A stretch of DNA of 64,000 nucleotides from an uncultured Coriobacteriaceae bacterium. GTDB taxonomy: Bacteria > Actinomycetota > Coriobacteriia > Coriobacteriales > UMGS124. The notes below the pieces were generated by a model that was not told where the DNA came from, did not search any database, and saw nothing but the letters and a program-made list of their open reading frames with translations. The DNA is taken from positions 50,525 to 114,524 of the forward strand of contig UQBS01000003.1 of the NCBI GenBank assembly GCA_900539345.1. The letters are read 5' to 3'. A program made the position numbers and the translations under genes. Below, in pieces: positions 34,931 to 42,800 of this stretch; the first letter of the stretch is position 1; each line of letters opens with the position of its first letter.

Positions 34931-35566
34931 CTACACCTCCCCCGCCTCGTCGACGTTCACGATGATGATTGCCCTGTGCGCCGTGCCACTCACCATGGAG
35001 CCGGCGCGCATCGAGGGACACACGTACTCGCAGGCACCGCAGCCGTTGCACTTCTCCAGGTCGAGGTGCGGGCGCTTCGCGTCGTCGAGCGTGATGGCGT
35101 CGAGCTCGCAGGCGTCGTAGCAGTCGCGGCAGCGCGTCATGCGATAGGCCAGGCACCAGTCGTGCGTGAGCAGCGGCTTGCCGATGACCACGTCGCGCCT
35201 CTTCGCGCCCTCGTCGAGACGCAGGGCACCGGTGGGGCAGGTGAGCACGCAACGGGGATGCCCGTCGTTTTCCTCTTCGCAGAAGTCGCACCAACCCGAA
35301 TGAAAGTCCATCCTCGGTGTGCGCAGGTTGAGGAAGCCGTCCTCGATGCTTGCCGGCGAGATCGCCTTGCGCGGGCATGCCTCGAAGCAACGCTGGCAGC
35401 GCACGCACAACGACAACAGCCTCGCGTCGTCCTGGCCGCCCGGCGGGCGCAGCACGTCGTCGGCAGGCAGACAGGTGGCAAGTGCGCCCAACCCGAGCGA
35501 GCCTGCCACACAGGCAAGGCCCACAACGGCGTTTCGCCTGGTCACGCCCTTCTTTTCTTCATCCAT
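34931..35566 (-). CDS. napG: NapG-like ferredoxin-type quinol dehydrogenase subunit, Tat signal
   Basis: A 211-residue protein. TRRNAVVGLACVAGSLGLGALA at the start is a Tat-type signal. Four 4Fe-4S groups follow: CVRCQRCFEACP, CDFCEEENDGHPRCVLTCPTGA, CRDCYDACELDA, CNGCGACEYVCPS, the NapG order. It lies 4 bp from the NapH-like gene. The two would form a quinol-oxidising module; no napA is in the window, so the electron acceptor is elsewhere (perhaps the reductases at 14-25 kb). Confidence 0.85.
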   Translation of the reverse strand: MDEEKKGVTRRNAVVGLACVAGSLGLGALATCLPADDVLRPPGGQDDARLLSLCVRCQRCFEACPRKAISPASIEDGFLNLRTPRMDFHSGWCDFCEEENDGHPRCVLTCPTGALRLDEGAKRRDVVIGKPLLTHDWCLAYRMTRCRDCYDACELDAITLDDAKRPHLDLEKCNGCGACEYVCPSMRAGSMVSGTAHRAIIIVNVDEAGEV

Positions 35567-35715
35567 GCCTCGTAAGCTCCTCCCAAGCCGTCCCTCAAAC
35601 AAAACCAGGAGATCGCTGCGACGCCAAGAAGGAAAGCGCGAGTCGGCGTGCGCGGCACAGGCACGCGCCCCACCGCCCGCAGCCCCCAAAGTTGCCACAG
35701 CAATCCCAGGGTCGC

Positions 35716-36417
35716 CTAGGCAGCCTGGGTGCCGTCGAGCAGCTCGGCGAGAAGCTCGCCCTCGGTCTGCACGAAGCCCAGCGTGAGCTCGGCCAGACCG
35801 CGATACAGCTCGGTCTCGGAGAAGCGCAGCATGTCGGCCACGAGCATGGGAACCCAGTTGGCCAGGTGTTCAGCAACAAAGTCGCGCTGCGTGGCGAGCA
35901 TCTCGACCGCGGCGTCCTCGTCGCCCTTGCGAAGGGCGGCTGCGGTGCGCTGGCACATCACCTGCATGAACTCGAGCTCAACGGCAATGTGGTCCTCGCA
36001 CTCGCGCCAATGCTCGTCCTTCTTGAGGTTGTTGGCACGATAAACCGCCAGCACCTCAGCGCGCGCCTGCTGCATCATGAGACGCTTCTCGGAGGTGTGC
36101 ACCGACTCGTAGGGATACGCGGCGGAGTGGCCGTTGACGCCGTGGCCGATGAAGACGCGCACGTAGTCGCGGGCAAGATCAAGCAGAGCCGGCTCCCAGA
36201 CGCTCGTGAGGTAGCGGTGCATGAGCTCGTATCCGGTGTCGACATGGGCGTTGCCCGTGTTCTCGGGAAATGTCATGCTGCGCAGCTGGGTGAGCAGGGG
36301 CCCGTCGACCTCGACGCGGAACAGGCGCGCAAGCAGGCCGTAGGTGTCGGCGCGGCCGTCCATGGCGCTGGCGAGCTCGGCAAGTTCAGGGGAAACGACG
36401 GGTGCGGATGCGGTCAT
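35716..36417 (-). CDS. TorD/DmsD-family reductase maturation chaperone
   Basis: A 233-residue all-helical protein. DYVRVFIGHGVNGHSAAYPYESVHTSEKRLMM contains the TorD-family (E/D)Y-R-F-G...P-YESV-pattern. Such chaperones bind Tat signals and help load molybdopterin enzymes. The start at 36417 has AAGGAGAG. It sits upstream of the napGH-like genes, fitting a role in maturing a Tat-exported reductase. Confidence 0.85.
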   Translation of the reverse strand: MTASAPVVSPELAELASAMDGRADTYGLLARLFRVEVDGPLLTQLRSMTFPENTGNAHVDTGYELMHRYLTSVWEPALLDLARDYVRVFIGHGVNGHSAAYPYESVHTSEKRLMMQQARAEVLAVYRANNLKKDEHWRECEDHIAVELEFMQVMCQRTAAALRKGDEDAAVEMLATQRDFVAEHLANWVPMLVADMLRFSETELYRGLAELTLGFVQTEGELLAELLDGTQAA

Positions 36418-36527
36418 GGTCTCTCTCCTTAGGTGGGAATGCACGGGGAATGTACATGGGCTGTTGGACTGCGCGGTAAAGTTCGCGCAGGGCAAAAATC
36501 ATCTTGTGTGCCAAAATCAAATGCTGG

Positions 36528-37358
36528 CTACTCAGCCGCGATGCCGTGCTTCTCGAGGTAACGACGGCCCAGATCGGTGACATTCCAACCACCGTCGTGC
36601 CAGCTCAGGGCCTCGCGGTTCTCAAGAAGCTCGATGAAATGGTTTGAGTAGCGGCGGGGCTTCTGCACAAGCGGGTCGTCATCGACGATGGCGTCGATCT
36701 GGGGCTTGGTGCGGGGCTCCTGCGCGCAAAAGGCGAGCACGCGCTCATACACCGGCAGGTAGACGCTCTCGGTGTCGCTTGCAAGCAGCTCCTCAAGCGC
36801 CGAGCCCTCGCGATGAGCGGCAAGCACCGTGAGGCCCTCGTCGGTGGAGGTCCAGTACGTCATGGGGTGCGCGGCAGCCTCACGGGCCTCGACCTGCCCA
36901 TCGGCACCCTCATCGGCGAGCAACTCATCCTGCTCCTCGGACTCCTGCGGCTCCTCGGTACGGCTCACGAGGGCGCCGGCGCGCTCAAGGATGGAGCACA
37001 GCGACTGGGGCGTGTAGACCGAGCGATTCTCCGCCTGGGCCTGCTCCACGAGCTGGGCGACCTCCTCGCTCGTATGCTCGTCGCAACAGAACTCGATGAT
37101 CTGCAGGAAGACCGGCTTGCGGCCGGGGTTGCGGTGCAACAGCTCCTCGATGGCGTCCTGGGCGCTGGCGAAGCGGTCCTTGTCAAAGACACTCTTTACC
37201 TTTACCTCTTCGGGCATCTCCGCCATGACCGGCAGGTCGACGATACCGTCCTCGTCGGGGTCGACACCATCCTGCGCGGGCTCAAAGTCATCGGCCAGCG
37301 GGTCGAACACGCCTTCGTCCTCATCGAGGAAAAACTCATCCAGGTTCTCTTGTGCCAT
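36528..37358 (-). CDS. Hypothetical protein with acidic N-terminus and winged-helix-like tail
   Basis: A 276-residue protein. Residues 1-50 are acidic (ENLDEFFLDEDEG, DPLADDFEPAQDG). Two related halves follow, each with a ~70-residue helical unit (QIIEFCCDEHTSEEVAQLVEQ; RVLAFCAQEPRTKPQIDAIVDD) that looks like a winged-helix repeat, the second ending DGGWNVTDLGRRYLEKHG. Not recognised as a named family; it may bind DNA or a partner protein. Start at 37358 from MAQENLDEFF. First gene of the minus-strand run that continues with the TorD-like gene, 110 bp away. Confidence 0.65.
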   Translation of the reverse strand: MAQENLDEFFLDEDEGVFDPLADDFEPAQDGVDPDEDGIVDLPVMAEMPEEVKVKSVFDKDRFASAQDAIEELLHRNPGRKPVFLQIIEFCCDEHTSEEVAQLVEQAQAENRSVYTPQSLCSILERAGALVSRTEEPQESEEQDELLADEGADGQVEAREAAAHPMTYWTSTDEGLTVLAAHREGSALEELLASDTESVYLPVYERVLAFCAQEPRTKPQIDAIVDDDPLVQKPRRYSNHFIELLENREALSWHDGGWNVTDLGRRYLEKHGIAAE

Positions 37359-37670
37359 CTTTCCATCCACCCTCTCCAAAACGCGACGCTTGGCGTTTGT
37401 TGCTCGTGCGGGCGCACCGACAGATGCACGCACGCCCGCAACGTCTGTGAGGCCAACAATATGGTCAGGCCGGGCACACCCTTCGTATCGACGGGATGAT
37501 TGGAGGTGGATTTAGTTCGCTCATTCAAGCGGGATGAGGTCGCGACCAGGGATTTTGTATGCAATCATCCTTGGTCGAGGCAAACATCTATGTCCTATTT
37601 CATTTTTTAAAATGAGTGATATCCTGCCTTGAGTACCATCGAGCCGGCTCCCACACCAGAAAGCGCAGCG
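37359..37670. promoter_or_regulatory. Divergent intergenic region with AT-rich dyad
   Basis: 312 bp without a gene. TCATTTT-TT-AAAATGA (37600-37615) is a perfect 7-bp dyad in an AT-rich patch, 55 bp before the exporter start; it could be an operator or promoter element. Nothing else recognised. Confidence 0.35.
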
Positions 37671-38582
37671 ATGTCCAACGACATTTCAAGCCCCACAACC
37701 TCCTCCCCCAACCCCCGCGCCACCTTCTTGGGCATGGGCGCGGTTGTGGTGTGGGCGCTTATGGCGGGGTTGGTCAAACTCGTCTCCATGGGCTTCGGCG
37801 CCACGCTGGGCACGGCCTTGCTGTACACGATTGCAGCAACAGCGCTGCTCATTGCGCGTCCTCCCAAGCTCAAGACCATCCCCCGGCGCTACCTGCTCAT
37901 AGGCGGGGCGCTCTTCGTGAGCTATGAGTCCGTGTTCGCGCTTGCCATCTCCATGACAACGAGTTCCATGCAGGCCGTCGAGGTGAGCCTGGTCAACTAT
38001 CTGTGGCCCACGCTTACCGTGCTTTTCTGCGCGGCCGCCTCGGGAAAGAAGGGTACCGTGGGGCGCGTGATACCGGGTGCCATCATCGCAACCATCGGCG
38101 TCATGGTAGCCGTAGGCGGCAACGCCGGCTTCACGGCCGCCCAGCTCGCCGAGCACCTGGGCGCAAACCCCGTCCCCTACCTGCTCACCCTCATCGGCGC
38201 CGTCATCTGGGCGCTCTATTCCACCGTCACACCCAAAATCTCGCAGGGCGCCGACGCCACGTCGCTTTTCTTCGTCGGCGTAGCCGCCACGCTGTGGATC
38301 GTCTTTTTCGTCTCCGGCCCCTACCTGCCCGAACAGGCGCCCTCCGCGCCCTCGCTCCTCGCCCTTGTGGCAGCCGCGGCCTGTGTGGCGAGTGGTTACA
38401 CCCTCTGGGGCCACGGCCTCATCAAGGGTGACGTGCGCAAAATGGCGGCCTTCTCCTATGCCGCCCCCGTGCTCTCCACCCTGGCAAGTTCCATCTTGCT
38501 CGGCGTCTCCCTCAACCCCATCTACTGGGCAGGCACCGCCGCCGTCTTTATGGGATCGCTGCTCAACTGGCGCGCGGGGTAA
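37671..38582 (+). CDS. EamA/DMT-family exporter (YddG-like)
   Basis: A 303-residue protein with ten hydrophobic helices in two EamA halves (ATFLGMGAVVVWALMAGLVKL; LIGAVIWALYSTVTPKIS). The segment SSMQAVEVSLVNYLWPTLTVLF is characteristic of the YddG branch, which exports aromatic amino acids and related compounds. ATG 37671 chosen; a TTG at 37629 is an alternative. Monocistronic, ending in a strong terminator. Confidence 0.82.
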   Translation: MSNDISSPTTSSPNPRATFLGMGAVVVWALMAGLVKLVSMGFGATLGTALLYTIAATALLIARPPKLKTIPRRYLLIGGALFVSYESVFALAISMTTSSMQAVEVSLVNYLWPTLTVLFCAAASGKKGTVGRVIPGAIIATIGVMVAVGGNAGFTAAQLAEHLGANPVPYLLTLIGAVIWALYSTVTPKISQGADATSLFFVGVAATLWIVFFVSGPYLPEQAPSAPSLLALVAAAACVASGYTLWGHGLIKGDVRKMAAFSYAAPVLSTLASSILLGVSLNPIYWAGTAAVFMGSLLNWRAG

Positions 38583-38633
38583 GGCGCAGACCCCCGCACA
38601 CGAAAGCCTCGGCCAAATACCCTCATGTAAACA

Positions 38634-38680
38634 AGCAGCCCGCCCTCCCATGCAGTGTGCACAGGAGGGCGGGCTGTTGT
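38634..38680. terminator. Bidirectional terminator
   Basis: AGCAGCCCGCCCTCC (38634-38648) / GGAGGGCGGGCTGTT (38664-38678), 15-bp near-perfect stem between convergent genes. Confidence 0.82.
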
Positions 38681-38724
38681 CGTTGCGTCGTGTCTAAGCG
38701 CAGGTAAACCTACAAGGGACCCCG

Positions 38725-39918
38725 TTACTCCCCCTCGTGTGTGTGCAGGTGCAGCCTTGCGGGCAGGCTCGCCTCGTCTTGGGTCGCCAAAAGCTCCGAG
38801 AGCAGGCCCATCGTGTGGGCGAGGTTCGAACGGGGGTGCTTGATGGCCACCTCGAGCGGCACGCCCGTACGGTTGATGCAGGCGATGTGGCTCACGCCCG
38901 CCTGAGCGGCCGAGGGCACCACGGTGTCGTCGATGACGCCCGCCACGGCGATGAGCGGGGTGTGCACGGCCTTGCAGCGACTCGCCACACCCACGACCAC
39001 CTTGCCGTGCAGCGACTGGCCGTCGAAGCATCCCTCGCCGGAAAACACCAGGTCAGCCTCCTGCACGAGGTCGTCAAAATGCGCGGTGTCGAGCACGGTC
39101 TGCGTACCCATCTGCAGCTTCGAACCAAAGAACGCCACCATGCCCGCGCCCATGCCGCCAGCCGCACCGCCACCGGGCAGGTCGAGCACGTCGGCGCCCA
39201 GGTCGCGCTTCATGATGGCGGCCAAGTGCGCCAGGCCAGCGTCGAGCATGCCCACCTGCTCGGGAGTCGCGCCCTTCTGCGGGCCAAAGATGGCGGAGGC
39301 GCCGGTCACGCCGCACAGGGGGTTGTCGATGTCGCACATGGTGACAATCTCGATGTCGCGGATGCGCGGGTTCATGCCCGAGACGTCGATGCGCGAGATG
39401 TGGGAAAGCGTACCGCCCACCGGCAGGAACTCCGCGCCAGTAGCGTCATAGAACTTGACGCCGCACGCCGCAGCCATGCCCACGCCGCCCTCGTTAGTGC
39501 AGCTGCCGCCCAGGCCCATGATGACCTTCTTGGCACCATGGTCGAGCGCGTCGAGCAAAAGCTGGCCCACGCCAAAGGTCGTGGTCTTGTCAGCCCTGCG
39601 ATTCTGCCCAACAAGGGGAAGACCAGCGGCGGCGGCCATCTCGATGACAGCCGTGCCGTCCTCGAGCATGCCGTAAAAGCCCTCCACCGGCTCGCGATAG
39701 GGACCACACACCTCGCAGGTAATGCGCTCACCGGGATTGGCGGCCAGGAAGGCGTCTACCGTTCCCTCGCCGCCGTCGGCCATAGGGATCGTGTCGATGT
39801 GCACCTCGGGAAAACGCTCCTGCAGCGTCTCGGCCATGATGCGGCACACGTCGATGGCGCTCATGGTGCCCTTGAAAGAATCGGGCACGATCAGGAAGTT
39901 CTTGTACAACGCAGGCAT
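38725..39918 (-). CDS. Glycerate 2-kinase (GarK/GlxK family)
   Basis: A 397-residue protein with the family signature DSFKGTMSA at the N-terminus, then MADGGEGTVDAF, GLGGSCTNEGGVGMA and the C-terminal GEGCFDGQSLHGKVVVGVA. It phosphorylates glycerate with ATP to 2-phosphoglycerate. The GAAAGG on the minus strand abuts the ATG at 39918; a TTG three codons later is better spaced and cannot be excluded. Pairs with a GntP-type permease upstream, suggesting uptake and use of glycerate. Confidence 0.92.
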   Translation of the reverse strand: MPALYKNFLIVPDSFKGTMSAIDVCRIMAETLQERFPEVHIDTIPMADGGEGTVDAFLAANPGERITCEVCGPYREPVEGFYGMLEDGTAVIEMAAAAGLPLVGQNRRADKTTTFGVGQLLLDALDHGAKKVIMGLGGSCTNEGGVGMAAACGVKFYDATGAEFLPVGGTLSHISRIDVSGMNPRIRDIEIVTMCDIDNPLCGVTGASAIFGPQKGATPEQVGMLDAGLAHLAAIMKRDLGADVLDLPGGGAAGGMGAGMVAFFGSKLQMGTQTVLDTAHFDDLVQEADLVFSGEGCFDGQSLHGKVVVGVASRCKAVHTPLIAVAGVIDDTVVPSAAQAGVSHIACINRTGVPLEVAIKHPRSNLAHTMGLLSELLATQDEASLPARLHLHTHEGE

Positions 39919-39993
39919 CCTTTCGACAAGAAGCAAAAACGGGGCCGCGCACATGCGCGCGACCCCGCGGGAGCACATAGACGGCGTTGGTTT

Positions 39994-41400
39994 TTAGGCC
40001 AGGCCCATGGCGGAACAGATCATGTAGACGATCCAGACGTTGAGCACACCGGCAATGCCGAGGATGCCCGTGGCGACAGTCTGGGTCTTGTAGCCCTGGT
40101 CAGGCTGCATGGCACCGAAGTTGGTGACGACCCAGAAGTAGGAGTCGTTGGCATGCGACACGGTCATGGCGCCGGCGCCGATGGCCATGACGGCAAGCGC
40201 GGCGGCAACAGGGGTGTCAAGGCCGAGCGTCACCATGACGGGCGCGAGGATGCCGGCCGTGGTGGTGATGGCCACCGTGGAGGAACCCTGCGCGGTCTTG
40301 AGGATGGCCGCGAGCAGGAACGGGAAGAAGATGCCGAGCGCCTCGAGGGTGACCGCCTGCTCCTTGATGAAGTTCACCATGTCGGTGGAGGCGATGACCT
40401 TGCCCAGAACGCCGCCGGCGGCAGTGATGAAGAGAATCGGGCCCACGGTCTTGAGCGTCTCCTGGACCAGGTCATGGAACTTGTCCAGGTTGGCAGTAAC
40501 GGCAAGCTGGATGACGCCGAAGACGACGCCCATTGCAAGGGCGATCATGGGCGTACCGAAGAAGGTGCACAGGTCGGCACCGAAGCCGCTCCACTTGGCC
40601 ATCGAGGAGATGGAGCCCAGGGCCATGAGCACGATAGGCACCACAATGGGAGCAAGCGTGATGAAACCGCCGGGGAGCTGGCCGTACTGGGCCTTGATCT
40701 CCTCGTAGGTGGCAACGTTGCCGCTTGCGTCGGCCTCGTCCTCAGCCTTGACGCGCTTGCCGATGAAACGGGCGAACGCGACGCCGGCGATCAGGGGAAG
40801 GATGGAGCAGACAACGCCCAGGCCCATGACGAGCAGCAGGTCGTTCTCAAGGCCGAGCGAACCGGCGGCGGCGATGGGGCCGGGCGTCGGCGGAATGAAG
40901 ACGTGGCTGACATACAGGCCGCACGACAGGCACACGGTGAGCATGACCGAGCTTGCGGCGGTCTTCTGCACGATGGCCTTGCGGATGGGGTTCAGAATGA
41001 CGAAGCCCGAGTCGCAGAACACCGGGATGGAGACGATCCAACCCATGAGCTCCATGGCAATCTCAGGATGCTTCTTGCCCACGAGGGACACCACCATGTC
41101 AGCGAGCTTGAACGCGCCGCCGGTGGCCTCGAGGATGGAGCCCACCAGGGCACCCAAGATAATGACAATGCCGATGCTGGTGAAGGTACCCGAGAAACCC
41201 GCACCGATGACGGAGGCGATGCCCGAAACGGTCGTGCCGTCCTCAAGCGTTTGATTGACCAGCGGGATGCCAGCCACCAGACCAAACACCAGGGACACAA
41301 GCATGATGGAAATGAACGGGTGAATCTTGAACTTGGAGATCATCACGATCATCGCCGCAATTGCGATGACGAAGGCGACGACCAACGCTATTCCGGTCAT
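39994..41400 (-). CDS. GntP-family gluconate/glycerate:H+ symporter
   Basis: A 468-residue protein with about twelve membrane helices and GntP-family signatures (VFCDSGFVILNPI, FIPPTPGPIAAAG, SHANDSYFWVV). The family takes up gluconate and similar sugar acids with protons. AGGAGG lies at ideal distance before the ATG at 41400. Followed at 75 bp by the glycerate kinase gene, so glycerate is the likely substrate. Upstream are palindromic elements E and F. Confidence 0.9.
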   Translation of the reverse strand: MTGIALVVAFVIAIAAMIVMISKFKIHPFISIMLVSLVFGLVAGIPLVNQTLEDGTTVSGIASVIGAGFSGTFTSIGIVIILGALVGSILEATGGAFKLADMVVSLVGKKHPEIAMELMGWIVSIPVFCDSGFVILNPIRKAIVQKTAASSVMLTVCLSCGLYVSHVFIPPTPGPIAAAGSLGLENDLLLVMGLGVVCSILPLIAGVAFARFIGKRVKAEDEADASGNVATYEEIKAQYGQLPGGFITLAPIVVPIVLMALGSISSMAKWSGFGADLCTFFGTPMIALAMGVVFGVIQLAVTANLDKFHDLVQETLKTVGPILFITAAGGVLGKVIASTDMVNFIKEQAVTLEALGIFFPFLLAAILKTAQGSSTVAITTTAGILAPVMVTLGLDTPVAAALAVMAIGAGAMTVSHANDSYFWVVTNFGAMQPDQGYKTQTVATGILGIAGVLNVWIVYMICSAMGLA

Positions 41401-41581
41401 GGAAACCTCCTGCCGAAGACGGGTACGTCGGCGCGCGACCTCGGGCAGCCGCACACTTCAGCGCGGATTGTAGACATATCGAGCAACAGACATTTCCTCG
41501 ACACATAGCTATTCAGCGATTGCTCCCATACGGCCGCTCACCGCCGGTGAACGGCACCCGCAACCGCCCCAGCCAAACGGA

Positions 41582-41675
41582 GACGCAGATACAAGGCGCA
41601 GAGCGGTGAAGTGCGCGTGCGGGCCTTTGGCCTACTAGATGTACATGAGCCTGAGCGCAACGCAGTAGCTGCGTC
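41582..41675 (+). repeat. Nested-palindrome element E (family 1, degenerate)
   Basis: Outer stem GACGCAG / CTGCGTC; CAAGGCG retained; about 20 inserted bases before CTACTAGATGTACATGAG; inner stem no longer well paired; GCAACGCAGTAG at the place of GAACGCGGCAG. A decayed copy in tandem with F. Confidence 0.65.
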
Positions 41676-41695
41676 AAAAACCACCCCAGCCAGAC

Positions 41696-41776
41696 GGAGG
41701 CTCATCTGCAAGGCGCACGGGGCCGATGTGTACTAGATGTACATGAGGTCCCGTGGAACGCGGCAGATGAGCCTCC
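41696..41776 (+). repeat. Nested-palindrome element F (family 1)
   Basis: Perfect 13-bp outer stem GGAGGCTCATCTG / CAGATGAGCCTCC; CAAGGCG; inner stem CACGGGGCC / GGTCCCGTG with a single G-T (wobble-compatible) pair; loop GATGTGTACTAGATGTACATGA; GAACGCGG. Followed by CGATCGGATGA, nearly as in C and D. Confidence 0.85.
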
Positions 41777-41810
41777 GCGATCGGATGAGATTTGCTCAGT
41801 AGGTCCCCCA

Positions 41811-41844
41811 AACAAAGTGAGGCCCGGTGGGGGACCGGGCCTCA
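41811..41844 (-). terminator. Terminator (minus strand)
   Basis: TGAGGCCCGGT / ACCGGGCCTCA, perfect 11-bp stem with a G loop; AACAAAG to the left gives a short T-rich tail on the minus strand. Confidence 0.6.
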
Positions 41845-42002
41845 AGGAGGGATGCGACGCTACCTGTTCGAATTATGGTGCGTCTTGACGGGTAAGGGGA
41901 GCCCGTCGCGCGTTCTTGAGGTAAGGGGGGCCTCAAGTGCCTAAAACGTATTATGCGCAAAGTAAGCCGACGTTTATGAACGTCATGTGCGTACACATTG
42001 TT

Positions 42003-42062
42003 GAAAAGAAACGCCCACGCCCTCGACATAAACGGCAGACCGTCATGCCGAGGGCGCGGGCG
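42003..42062 (-). terminator. Terminator of the DtxR-like regulator gene
   Basis: CGCCCACGCCCTCG (42012-42025) / CGAGGGCGCGGGCG (42049-42062) with an inner CGGCA/TGCCG stem; AAAAGAAA to the left makes a T-tract on the minus strand. Confidence 0.78.
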
Positions 42063-42099
42063 TAGACGTACGAAACATCCCCCGGTGTTCCGAACCCTG

Positions 42100-42579
42100 T
42101 TAGTGCTCGCTGTCCGCAGCGCCATCCTCGGCGCGCGACACCTGCGAGACGGCCGAGACATCGGCGCCCGCCTGTGCGAGAGCGGCGTGCACGCGGTCAA
42201 GCCAAACGCTCCAACGGTCGATGGTCTCGCTCGAGACGGTGTGCTCCATCTCGCACGCCTCCTGCTCGGCGAGCTCGGGATCGACGCCCAGGTCCTCGAC
42301 GAGGAAGCGGCGCAGCATGTTGTGGCGCCCCCAAATCTCCTGACCGTAGGCGCGACCGTGATCGGTCAGCGTGATGCGACCGTAACGTTCCTGCTCGATG
42401 AAGTCCGCATCGCGCAGCGTTTGGACGGCCTTGTTGACGCTCGCCTTGGAAACCCCCAGCAAATTGGCGATGTCGACCGAGCGAATCTCAGGATGGTTCT
42501 GCGACTCCTCGAGTTCGACGATTGCCTCAATGTAGTCCTCGTGCGCAGGGGTAAGCGCAATTGCCCCTTCCACAGTCAT
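42100..42579 (-). CDS. DtxR/MntR-family metal-dependent regulator
   Basis: A 159-residue protein. The N-terminal winged helix (EDYIEAIVELEES, VDIANLLGVSKASVNKAVQTLRDADFIEQERYGRITLTDHGR) and the metal-binding dimer region (HNMLRRFLVEDLGVDPELAEQEACEMEHTVSSETIDR) are those of MntR/IdeR proteins, repressing uptake genes when Mn(II) or Fe(II) is plentiful. Start at 42579 with AAAGGGG upstream. No SH3-like third domain, as in MntR. Divergent from the Tat flavoprotein gene; whether it controls that gene is unknown. Confidence 0.87.
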   Translation of the reverse strand: MTVEGAIALTPAHEDYIEAIVELEESQNHPEIRSVDIANLLGVSKASVNKAVQTLRDADFIEQERYGRITLTDHGRAYGQEIWGRHNMLRRFLVEDLGVDPELAEQEACEMEHTVSSETIDRWSVWLDRVHAALAQAGADVSAVSQVSRAEDGAADSEH

Positions 42580-42800
42580 TTCTGGCCCCTTTCTGACCAA
42601 TGGCATATTTACGCAGCTAGAAACGCCAATATCATACCCTCGGTTTCGCAAGAATCAACTAATACACAAAGGATAACCCTTTTTGGCAGCGCAGAAAAAG
42701 TAGAGTGAAACCCAGTTCGCGCGTAGCAAGGCGGCCAATTGGCCGTCTAGATTACGCATGGACGTGCATCTATAGGAACGCATTGGGATTGGAGCTCTTG

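Larger units (their letters stand above)
41401..42099. other. Gene-free stretch with two palindromic elements and two terminators
   Basis: 699 bp between the GntP start and the DtxR-like stop. It holds elements E and F, two minus-strand terminators (41811-41844, 42003-42062), CTTGAGG/CCTCAAG (41917-41939) and a GACGTT/AACGTC hairpin near 41969-41984. No coding frame looks real. An additional small RNA cannot be excluded. Confidence 0.6.

Noticed and set aside
38737..41508. Long plus-strand frame opposite glycerate kinase and GntP
   Set aside because: A composition-driven shadow (His/Asp/Gly-rich), with no start site or domain; the minus-strand genes are well supported.
41850..41900. tRNA-like TTCGAA segment
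   Set aside because: GTTCGAATT resembles a T-loop, but no acceptor, anticodon or D stems can be formed around it.
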